Notes under the pieces: generated by a model
Database searches by the model: none
Told to the model about the DNA's origin: nothing
The model's input: only the letters and a program-made list of their open reading frames with translations
NCBI RefSeq assembly: GCF_000420825.1
Contig: NZ_ATVR01000005.1
Span: forward strand, 62,001-126,000
DNA from: Butyrivibrio sp. AE2015
GTDB taxonomy: Bacteria; Bacillota; Clostridia; Lachnospirales; Lachnospiraceae
Reading direction: 5' to 3'
DNA: 64,000 nucleotides
Part shown: in pieces, positions 9,283-16,462 of the stretch
Layout: every line of letters starts with the position of its first letter
How positions within the stretch are numbered: the stretch's first letter is position 1
Position numbers and translations under genes: made by a program

Positions 9283-9645
9283 TTAGTTAAGAGTTGCAAG
9301 AACAGTTCCAGCCTCAACAGAATCGCCAGCAGCAACATCAACGCTTGCTACAGTTCCATCTGCAGGAGCAACCATAGGGATCTCCATCTTCATAGATTCG
9401 ATAGTAACAACTGTGTCACCCTTCTTTACAGCCTGGCCAACGCTTGCATTGATCTTAAGTACTTTTCCTGCTGCACCAGCTTCAACTTTGATTGAACCTG
9501 CACCAGCACTTGCCTTCTTTGCAGGAGCTGCTGGAGCCTTAACTGCAGGAGCTGCAGCTGCTACAGGAGCTGCTCCTGAACCTGCGCCTTCTTCTACTGT
9601 TACATCATATACGTTTCCGTTAACGGTTATTGTATAGTTCTTCAT
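9283..9645 (-). CDS. Biotin carboxyl carrier protein of the decarboxylase pump
   Basis: Carries carboxybiotin from the carboxyltransferase to the membrane beta subunit. A short N-terminal strand segment (1-20) is followed by an Ala/Pro-rich flexible linker (about 21-48) and a biotinyl domain (about 50-120) with the biotinylation motif ESMKME, Lys near 86; Ser replaces the usual Ala of AMKM. The length of 120 residues is typical of the MmdC/GcdC/OadC type stand-alone carriers. AAGGAG precedes the ATG. It follows the OadG-like gene by 12 bases. The protein can serve both carboxyltransferases in this operon, since OadA here has no biotinyl domain. Confidence 0.94.
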   Translation of the reverse strand: MKNYTITVNGNVYDVTVEEGAGSGAAPVAAAAPAVKAPAAPAKKASAGAGSIKVEAGAAGKVLKINASVGQAVKKGDTVVTIESMKMEIPMVAPADGTVASVDVAAGDSVEAGTVLATLN

Positions 9646-9657
9646 TGTGTATACTCC

Positions 9658-10530
9658 TTATCTTTTCCAATTTTTATTTACTTTTCTGATTGATCTAACC
9701 TGGAAGCCATCTGTGCTTGCACTTCCTTCATAAGCTGCAATAGCAGCTGCTATAACTGCAACAAGCTCAGCATCACCAACAAGATCTTCTTTCTCTTCGA
9801 TCTGGCTGATTGTGTTGTCCATTGCTTCTTTTGCAAGTTCTTTATCATTTACTTTCTTTTTCTTGTTTCCACCAATAAAGATAGGGAACAGAGAAATAAT
9901 AAGTGAAATGATTATAAGAACAGTGAAAGCCATTCCCATACCAAGAAGCGTATTAAGACCGGCATTTTCAAGTTTCTCAGCGCTTGACTTATTAACTGTG
10001 ATACCCATGTCAGTAGCCATTGTCTCATTGTTCATATATACCTGGAACAATGCAGAATGTTTTGTGCCCTGAAGTGTAGCATCAATCACAAGCTGCTCAT
10101 CATCGTTAGTGTAGTAATTAACATCTGAGATATAAAGTTCATCAGCAAGTGTTGCATCACTGGTATATCCGATCTCATCGAGGGCTTTATACCAGCTTGT
10201 GTAACCAGACTTTATAGCATTGTAAAAATCTTCATCAACGCCATCAAGTACTGTTCTCTCCATTCCATTTGAAGTTTCAGTTCTGAACTTCATGGCAAGT
10301 GCAACATAAAGTTTTTCTTCGAAATTGTCAGGAGTAATTCCGTCCGCGTACCATGCTTCGAAATTCTGATCCTCTAAGTTATTCATGTAAGAAACAATAG
10401 AAGACTCGTTGAACATTTCAGCCGGGTACTTGCTGCTATCGATTGTCTTTGTCTTTGTTTCCTGTCCACAAGCACTCAGACTCAGGAAGCAGCTAAGAAC
10501 AACTCCCAAAACCAAAAATTTACTCTTCAT
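9658..10530 (-). CDS. OadG/MmdD-like gamma subunit fused to a secreted lipoprotein domain
   Basis: Small gamma/delta subunits of Na+ decarboxylases are usually about 80-120 residues with one TM helix and help assemble the complex. Here the protein has 290 residues: a signal peptide with lipobox LSAC (lipidated Cys near 21), an extracellular domain of about 165 residues with no family recognised, a TM helix near 195-220 (MGMAFTVLIIISLIISLFPIF), then a cytoplasmic tail ending in the OadG-type cap AVIAAAIAAYEG...FQVRSIRKV. The start at 10530 is chosen because GGGAG lies 8 bases before it and it yields a clean lipoprotein signal; an ATG at 10548 overlaps the upstream stop codon. Family membership is clear for the C-terminal third; the role of the outer domain is unknown. 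Confidence 0.85.
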   Translation of the reverse strand: MKSKFLVLGVVLSCFLSLSACGQETKTKTIDSSKYPAEMFNESSIVSYMNNLEDQNFEAWYADGITPDNFEEKLYVALAMKFRTETSNGMERTVLDGVDEDFYNAIKSGYTSWYKALDEIGYTSDATLADELYISDVNYYTNDDEQLVIDATLQGTKHSALFQVYMNNETMATDMGITVNKSSAEKLENAGLNTLLGMGMAFTVLIIISLIISLFPIFIGGNKKKKVNDKELAKEAMDNTISQIEEKEDLVGDAELVAVIAAAIAAYEGSASTDGFQVRSIRKVNKNWKR

Positions 10531-10547
10531 TTTGAGTGCTCCCTTCA

Positions 10548-11978
10548 TTAAACTGTGCCGTGTTTCTTAGCAGGACGCTCATCTCTCTTTGTAAAAAGCA
10601 TCTCGAATGCGCCAATAACATACTTTCTTGTATCAGCAGGCTCGATGATCTCATCAACATAGCCTCTTGCTGCAGCACTCTTAACATTGTTCTGAAGCTG
10701 TGCATAATCAGATGCAGCCTTTGCTACTGTCTCAGCATCTTTTCCATCGCACATGATCTTGGCAGCAAGATTTGCATCCATTGTACCGATCTGTGTATCA
10801 GGCCAGCTGATAGTTACATCTGCACCGATTGCCTTAGAGTTCATGATAACGTAAGCACTACCAAAAGCCTTACCAGTTACGAGGTTAACCTTAGGAACTG
10901 TAGCGTTTGCAAGTGCGTAAACAAGCTTTCCGGCAGCCTTAGCTACATGTCTCTCATCACACTTTGATGAGCCAAAGCCTGTTGCGTTTGTAAGTGTAAG
11001 AACAGGGATGTCGAAAGCGTCGCAGAAGTTAACGAAATCTGCAGCCTTCTCACAAGCATGTGCAGTAAGCTTATCTTCAAACTTCTCTGCCTCTTTGCCG
11101 TTTTCGTCGAAAATAGCTGTACGGTTACCTACAAGACCTACTGTTGCGCCATTAAGTCTGATAAATCCGGTAACCATCTCTTTTGCATAATCTCTCTTTG
11201 TCTCAAAGAAAAGACCATTGTCAGAAACCTGTGCAGCAACAAGTGCAGGATCTGCAGCTGCGCCGTCAAGGTTCTCGCATGCTCTGTTAAGATCATCAGT
11301 GCATTCCTGATATGAATCGCTGTCCTCATTATTTGAAGGAAGGATTGAAACAAGTTCTCTGATCTGAGTGTAGATAGATGCTTCATCTGTTACAACATCA
11401 ACATTACCTACCTCTGAAGCCTGCCATTTAGCAGCTGATGTATCGCATTTCTCTTTGTAATTTCCTGCAAGTACATTAGGAGAATTAACGAAAAGTTTAG
11501 CCTTATCAGCTTCCATAAATGTAAAGTCAGTGATTGAAGGAATAAGTGCAAGTCCTCCACCACATGTACCGAAGATAGCTGTTATCTGTGGAACAACTCC
11601 GGAAGCCTCCACCTGCTTAAGATAAATTTCTCCAAATGCATTAAGTGCATCTGTTGCCTCCTGAAGACGAAGTCCAGCTGAATCGATAAGACCGATCACA
11701 GGTGAACCTGTCTTGATTGCCAGCTCATACAGGCGAACAATCTTCTTTGCATGCATCTCACCAATAGATCCGCCAAGTACTGACGCATCCTGACTGTATA
11801 CATATACAAGATTGCCGTCGATAACACCATATCCGGTAACTACTCCATCAGATGGTGTTTCTTCCTGTTTCAGATTGAAATCTGTGTTTCTGGCTGTCAC
11901 AAGGCCGCCAATTTCAACGAAACTGTTTTCGTCGAGCAAAGCATTTATTCTTTGACTCGCTTGTGAAGAACTACTCAT
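10548..11978 (-). CDS. Acyl-CoA carboxyltransferase (MmdA/PccB family) of the decarboxylase pump
   Basis: Crotonase-fold carboxyltransferase that moves a carboxyl group between an acyl-CoA and biotin. Motifs include GVVTGYGVIDGNLVYVYSQD, VGLIDSAGLRLQEA, FGTCGGGLALIP and the C-terminal VTGKAFGSAYVIMNSKAIGAD with DEIIEPADTRKYV. At 476 residues it is slightly shorter than typical MmdA/PccB (about 510). The start is ATG 11978 (MSSSSQAS) because GGAGG lies 8-9 bases upstream; an in-frame TTG at 11993 is part of that ribosome site and was not used. It is the first gene of the pump operon behind a promoter with a Rex-like operator. Substrate (methylmalonyl-CoA, malonyl-CoA or other) cannot be told by eye. 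Confidence 0.9.
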   Translation of the reverse strand: MSSSSQASQRINALLDENSFVEIGGLVTARNTDFNLKQEETPSDGVVTGYGVIDGNLVYVYSQDASVLGGSIGEMHAKKIVRLYELAIKTGSPVIGLIDSAGLRLQEATDALNAFGEIYLKQVEASGVVPQITAIFGTCGGGLALIPSITDFTFMEADKAKLFVNSPNVLAGNYKEKCDTSAAKWQASEVGNVDVVTDEASIYTQIRELVSILPSNNEDSDSYQECTDDLNRACENLDGAAADPALVAAQVSDNGLFFETKRDYAKEMVTGFIRLNGATVGLVGNRTAIFDENGKEAEKFEDKLTAHACEKAADFVNFCDAFDIPVLTLTNATGFGSSKCDERHVAKAAGKLVYALANATVPKVNLVTGKAFGSAYVIMNSKAIGADVTISWPDTQIGTMDANLAAKIMCDGKDAETVAKAASDYAQLQNNVKSAAARGYVDEIIEPADTRKYVIGAFEMLFTKRDERPAKKHGTV

Positions 11979-12029
11979 GTGTTTAACCTCCAATAAATTT
12001 TATGTGAATGTGTGCAACTATGTTATTTG

Positions 12030-12057
12030 ATTATTGTGCATTTTTTCACAATCTCAA
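12030..12057 (-). promoter_or_regulatory. Promoter and Rex-like operator of the sodium-pump operon
   Basis: On the minus strand a -35 box TTGAGA (12052-12057) and a -10 box AATAAT (12030-12035) are spaced by 16 bases. The spacer is filled by the 18-base palindrome TTGTGAAAAAATGCACAA (12034-12051), which matches 15 of 18 positions of the Bacillus-type Rex operator TTGTGAAATATTTCACAA. A rex gene is present in this window. A repressor bound here would occlude RNA polymerase. Function is inferred; the base matches are direct. Confidence 0.62.
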
Positions 12058-12110
12058 ATCGCATAAACCCGCAACTTAAGTCAGAGTATAGTATATCATA
12101 AAAAAAGCCA

Positions 12111-12146
12111 AAAAAAAGAGAAAATACATAAAAATTCAGTATTTTC
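12111..12146 (-). terminator. Probable terminator after scpB
   Basis: An 8-base stem (12120-12127 with 12139-12146, gaaaatac/gtattttc) with an 11-base loop lies 16 bases past the scpB stop and is followed on the minus strand by a run of seven T (12111-12117) and further T-rich sequence. The stem is AT-rich and weak, so efficiency may be low. Confidence 0.55.
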
Positions 12147-12162
12147 CCTATCTTTTAATAAA

Positions 12163-12732
12163 TTAGATATCCAATTTTACATTTACTTCCTCTTCAGCCT
12201 GTGCTTTGAACTCTTCAACCTGCACAGGGCCTATTGTTGGAAGCTCTTCAAGGCTCCTTACTCCAAAGCTCCTAAGGAACTCTTCTGTTGTTCCAAAAAG
12301 CAGTGGTCTTCCGGGAGCATCCAGTCTGCCAAGCTCCTGAACAAGGCCAAACTCTACAAGCCTGTTAACTGCGTGATCACTGTTTACTCCTCTTATCTTT
12401 TCCACTTCAAGCCTTGTGATTGGCTGCTTATAAGCGATTATGGAAAGTGTTTCCATTAAAGAGTCAGTCAAAACTGCCTTTTTAGGAGTTTTTGCAATCT
12501 TTACCAAGTACTCATACATTTCTTTCTTGGTACAAAGCTGAACAGCGTTTTCAAGTTCTATGATGCCTATACCGCTGTCCTTTTTCTCGTATTTCTCTTT
12601 TAAATACTCAATATATTTCTTTATCTCTTTTGACTCAGTCTCCATTGCCTTAGCCAAAGCGCTTATTTCAACTGAATCGCCCATAGTAAAAAGAATAGCC
12701 TCTACTATTCCTGCGCCTTCTTCTTTTGTCAT
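12163..12732 (-). CDS. scpB: Segregation and condensation protein B
   Basis: Partner of ScpA in the SMC-ScpAB condensin that organises and segregates the chromosome. The 189-residue protein has the tandem winged-helix arrangement of ScpB, with EAILFTMGDSVEISALAKAM at the start, then LTDSLMETLSIIAYKQPITRLEVEKIRGVNSDHAVNRLVEFGLVQELGRLDAPGRPLLFGTTEEFLRSFG (abridged landmarks: TRLEVEKIRGVNSD and GRPLLFGTTEEFLR), which is diagnostic. It starts 4 bases after the scpA stop, so the pair is translationally coupled, and the weak ribosome site fits that. Confidence 0.96.
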   Translation of the reverse strand: MTKEEGAGIVEAILFTMGDSVEISALAKAMETESKEIKKYIEYLKEKYEKKDSGIGIIELENAVQLCTKKEMYEYLVKIAKTPKKAVLTDSLMETLSIIAYKQPITRLEVEKIRGVNSDHAVNRLVEFGLVQELGRLDAPGRPLLFGTTEEFLRSFGVRSLEELPTIGPVQVEEFKAQAEEEVNVKLDI

Positions 12733-12736
12733 AATA

Positions 12737-13486
12737 TCAGCTTGCCTTTCTGGAAGTAATTATTATATCTGCAAAGGTTCCGTCCTGCTGTATCTCTATT
12801 TCTCCAAGCTTCATTTCCTCAAGAACTATAAGGAAAGTAACTATAACCTCTGTCTTACTGTGCTGTTTTTCCAAGAGCTGCCTAAAGCTAAAGCTCTTAT
12901 GCTCTCTAATATATGCCTTGATATAAAGTGTCTTGGCATCCATATCCACAGTCTCTTTTTCGATATTTCCAAACTTACTACGGATTGGATCCACCTTATC
13001 TTCCTGCCTTTTTAAAAGTTCCTGGAAGATCTCGTTAAGTTTTGTAAGAGTCGCATCACCAATAAGACCGCTAAAATCTATTGGCGCCTCGTATTCTTTT
13101 ACCTCTTTGGGAATATCTTTATGTCTGAACCAGGACAAGCCCGCATCCATCTGCCTGTCTTTAAGTTCATAGGCCATATATTTATACATTTTATACTCAA
13201 GAAGCTTTTCAACAAGTTCAGCTCTTGGATCCTCTTCCTCTCCGTCCTCATTGACTTCTTTAGGAAGAAGCATTTTGCACTTGATATCTATAAGAGTTGC
13301 AGCCATTACCAGGAACTCGCTGGTAACTTCCATATCCTCTTTTTGCATGGCATTGATGTATTCCATGTACTGTTCCGTAATGGTTACAATAGGAATATCA
13401 TAGATATCTATCTGGTTTTTATCTATCAGGTGCATCAAAAGGTCCATTGGCCCCTCAAAGACCTGAAGCTTAATCTCTAGTGACAT
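12737..13486 (-). CDS. scpA: Segregation and condensation protein A
   Basis: Kleisin subunit that bridges the SMC heads in the bacterial condensin. Typical N-terminus LQVFEGPMDLLMHLIDKNQIDIYDIPI, middle VMAATLIDIKCKMLLPKE-type segment (LVMAATLIDIKCKMLLP) and C-terminal winged helix with VIVTFLIVLEEMKLGEIEIQQ. The length of 249 residues is normal. TGAGG lies 7 bases before the ATG. It follows the metallophosphoesterase gene by 36 bases and precedes scpB by 4. Identity is secure. Confidence 0.96.
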   Translation of the reverse strand: MSLEIKLQVFEGPMDLLMHLIDKNQIDIYDIPIVTITEQYMEYINAMQKEDMEVTSEFLVMAATLIDIKCKMLLPKEVNEDGEEEDPRAELVEKLLEYKMYKYMAYELKDRQMDAGLSWFRHKDIPKEVKEYEAPIDFSGLIGDATLTKLNEIFQELLKRQEDKVDPIRSKFGNIEKETVDMDAKTLYIKAYIREHKSFSFRQLLEKQHSKTEVIVTFLIVLEEMKLGEIEIQQDGTFADIIITSRKAS

Positions 13487-13522
13487 AGTATTTCCTCACA
13501 AAAACAATTCATACCGAATATC

Positions 13523-14398
13523 TCAAATTCCGCCTTTTATATTTACTACACAAACTTCCCCGGGGTTAAAAAATCTCACATGTATAGTATGAGTTCCAAG
13601 TCCTCTGCCAAGGATCATTGTCTTATCGCCCTTTCTATACAAACCTCCATCATACTTTGGAAAAAGAGCTATCGACGGAGAAATTACACCGCCAAGTATC
13701 GGGAGTCTCACAATTCCGCCATGAACATGGCCTGACATCGTAAGATCGGCACCCCAGGATGCATAATTTTCAAAATACTGGGGATTATGAGCAATCAAAA
13801 GCCTAAACTCCTCTTTTTCTTTTTCATTTATATTTCCAACAAGCCTCCCCATCAGTGAAGGATCCATTTTTCTTTTTACAACTTTTCTGAAGTATTCATG
13901 GTTTAGGTCAAGCCCGGTTATTCTGATATTCTTATCCTTCAGCAAAACAGAGTTATTTTCCAAAAAAACAACTCCCTCTTTTGTCAGTCTGCTCCTATAT
14001 CTGTCATAGAAATTGCCAAATTCTCTTGTAAAAGTTTTCACCTTATACTCATGATTGCCATTTCCATAATAGACCTTATACTTGCCGGAAAGATTTTTGA
14101 TAAGATCAAATCCAGGTTCGTATTTAATTTTTCCGTCTTTGGCATGAGCTGTAAACATATCGCCACCGCAGATAACTGCATCAGGATTTATCTCATCAAT
14201 CGCGGTAATAAGTTTATCATTATTATTCCCAAAAACGTACCCATGAAGATCCGAAAGAAAAACAAACTTAAAATCTTCAGTTACTTTGTTTGACTTTATC
14301 TCATAATTTCTCACAACAAAACTGTGCGTGTCATGATAAATTACCAGAACGCATAATATTATCAGCACAATCAGTGCTATTACCAAATATATTGCCAT
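13523..14398 (-). CDS. Membrane-anchored calcineurin-like metallophosphoesterase
   Basis: A 291-residue YkuE/YaeI-type phosphoesterase. One N-terminal TM helix (MAIYLVIALIVLIILCVLVIYH) is followed by the dinuclear metal motifs FLSDLHG (DxH), ICGGDMF (GGD), YGNGNHEY (GNHE) and MSGHVHGG (GHxH), so all ligands are present. Family members cleave phosphodiesters or lipid-linked phosphates at the membrane. The start at 14398 is preferred because the hydrophobic anchor begins there; the frame continues upstream to 14542 but that part lacks a ribosome site and overlaps the neighbouring gene. It precedes scpA by 36 bases. Confidence 0.9.
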   Translation of the reverse strand: MAIYLVIALIVLIILCVLVIYHDTHSFVVRNYEIKSNKVTEDFKFVFLSDLHGYVFGNNNDKLITAIDEINPDAVICGGDMFTAHAKDGKIKYEPGFDLIKNLSGKYKVYYGNGNHEYKVKTFTREFGNFYDRYRSRLTKEGVVFLENNSVLLKDKNIRITGLDLNHEYFRKVVKRKMDPSLMGRLVGNINEKEKEEFRLLIAHNPQYFENYASWGADLTMSGHVHGGIVRLPILGGVISPSIALFPKYDGGLYRKGDKTMILGRGLGTHTIHVRFFNPGEVCVVNIKGGI

Positions 14399-14441
14399 AC
14401 TTTTTCTTTCTCTCTTAGCATAACATTGTAAAGGAAATCTA

Positions 14442-15985
14442 TTAACTTTTCTTTTTATAAAGCCTGATTGCTGCTTTTTGACCATTATCATTGACACTGC
14501 CCTCTTCGATAATCTCATAACTAAAATCATCGAAAGAAACAACGTCCTTAATCTGCCCTTCAGTCATGCCTTGTGTCACTTTATGATATTCCTCAGTATC
14601 ACATAAAATTTTTCTGGTTACAATATAATCCGGTTCTTTATTGTCCACATAACTATACTGTAAATCTTCAAGTTCCGTTCCTCCCTGGTTAAGAGAAACA
14701 TACGCCCTCCACTTAGGAGTATAATCAGCCGCATAATAAAAGCCTTCATCAAGCTGTCCATAATATAATAGCGAATAGTCTTTCTTCCCCTCATTCATCT
14801 TTCTAACAAAAGCATACTGGATTGTATCTTCTTTTGAAACAAGAATTTCATTTGTATTTTGGCAAAAAACATAAGATACAATTGTAAATAACAATGTAAT
14901 ACAAATGCTCTGCCACGGTTTCCATTCGATATGCTTATTAGCATATTCTACAAATGGCCATATTCCACATATAACAAAAACCAATAATGGCATAGAACTA
15001 TAAGCATGTGGATGACCACAATTCAAAAGAACGAATGTGAGTATGAAAGAAGAAAACATGTACATAAAAGTGCGGGTCTTCTTTCTATGCAGCATCCAAA
15101 TGAACCCTGCAAAAATCAAAGCCAAAACAGGTATATTTCTTTTTGCTAACTGCATAAACAATGCAAATCGTAAGTTTCCTATAAAGCCACGACCGGTTCC
15201 ATACAGGAAAATGTTATCAAGAAAATATGATTTGAAAAATATCTCCAGAGAATTATTCGCCCAAAAGTAAGCTAATACTGGCACAGACACAATTATTATG
15301 CCTATGATTATCCAAAATATAGCTTCCCATATCCTGGATACTTCTTTGCGCGAAATTGCGTGTAATAGAACAAAAATAAATATTACAAGATACATCGCAC
15401 AAAGAATATATTTAGTCCAAAACAAAAGACCTGCACCGATGCCAAGAAGGATCAACTCTCTTTTATTGGGAAAAGAATCATTTTCTAAATACCTGGTTTC
15501 CAAATAAAGAAGAAAAGAAAATATACTCAAGCTAAGTTCCTCTGGACCACCTCCGGAAGCAAAAAAACGCGACGAAAAAGTAATAGCAGCTATTGCAAAT
15601 GCTATACCAATTTCTTTTTTTCAACATCACACAAAATACCTAACGTTTTTAACGAAAAATACAAATATATCGTTGCACTAATCAGCTCCACGATAAAAAC
15701 ACCAAAAAATGTTCTATCGTTAAGCGCTAAAGCAAGTGCATATACAAAAAATATTACTGGTCCTTTCTGCTCTGCCAAATCTCTATACGGAACTAATCCA
15801 TGCAATATTCCTTCCCCTTCAATATAATAGCAACTAACATCTCCCCAATCGTTTAAAGGGTATAAAAATGAGGACTTTGAGCAGATAGCCAATATGACAA
15901 ACGAGGCTATCAGGCACTTTAATATAATTCCTGAGTTTTTTTCGAAAAAATCACTTATTTTCTCCATTATCCCCCAATATTTCAT
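14442..15985 (-). pseudogene. GT39/GT-C-type membrane glycosyltransferase broken by a frameshift
   Basis: Two reading frames encode one protein. The N-terminal piece (15602-15985, 127 residues) has a TM helix and the family block LVPYRDLAEQKGPVIFFVYALALAL; the C-terminal piece runs to 14442 with many TM helices and a soluble tail. If one A were added to the A7 run at 15615-15621 (minus strand), the frame would read VEKKEIGIAFAIAAITF... through SGGGPEELSLSIF directly into the downstream frame, giving a normal polytopic glycosyltransferase of about 510 residues. It resembles dolichyl-phosphate-mannose type transferases that use lipid-linked sugars. The break is a single-base contraction of a homopolymer, so it may be a recent mutation, phase variation or a sequencing error. 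Confidence 0.85.
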
Positions 15986-16118
15986 TCAAGCATCTTAATA
16001 TAAAATAACTATAAAATTATATTCTTTTTTAGCATGATATACAACACTGTTGTTCCAATACCTTCTACGCAATCTACCTTTATTGTAATTGCATTATGCA
16101 TGCCGGTCTTGTGCAACA

Positions 16119-16150
16119 AAAAAGCCTTTGGTATAAACCAAAGGCTTTTT
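16119..16150 (-). terminator. Intrinsic terminator of rpsU
   Basis: Perfect 14-base stem (16119-16132 with 16137-16150, aaaaagcctttggt/accaaaggcttttt) with a 4-base loop, 7 bases past the rpsU stop. The A-run and T-run at both feet make it work in either direction. Confidence 0.9.
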
Positions 16151-16157
16151 ATTAGAT

Positions 16158-16334
16158 TTAGTTATATTTGCGCTTTCTTGCTGCTTCAGACTTTTTCTTG
16201 CGTCTAACGCTAGGCTTCTCGTAGTGTTCTCTCTTACGGATCTCCTGCTGGATACCAGCCTTTGCGCAACTTCTCTTAAAACGACGCAGTGCGCTATCCA
16301 AAGTCTCGTTTTCTTTTACTACTACAGTTGACAT
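16158..16334 (-). CDS. rpsU: 30S ribosomal protein S21
   Basis: Small basic protein of the 30S subunit. [27 protein letters not shown] is the conserved start, followed by [29 protein letters not shown], diagnostic of bS21; the 58-residue length is exactly typical. The frame continues upstream to 16409, but GGGAGGG lies before the ATG at 16334, so the longer version is rejected. It is followed by a strong terminator. Confidence 0.98.
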   Translation of the reverse strand: MSTVVVKENETLDSALRRFKRSCAKAGIQQEIRKREHYEKPSVRRKKKSEAARKRKYN

Positions 16335-16462
16335 CTCTACTCTTACCCTCCCTTCAGTCCCTTCAAGTACATGACTGATTGGGTTATTTATTATGCTTAT
16401 TCTGAGCATGATAGCTCACATAACATTATCAATTATAACACAAAAAGTATATGCGTCAAGAA

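Noticed and set aside
11979..11993. TTG start for the MmdA-like gene
   Set aside because: The TTGGAGG sequence is the ribosome site for the ATG at 11978.
14399..14542. N-terminal extension of the metallophosphoesterase
   Set aside because: The frame is open but lacks a ribosome site, precedes a natural TM anchor start and overlaps the end of the glycosyltransferase gene.
16410..16462. T-box leader for alaS or glyS
   Set aside because: Upstream gaps are too short and no T-box sequence or specifier stem is visible; both genes lie inside an operon.
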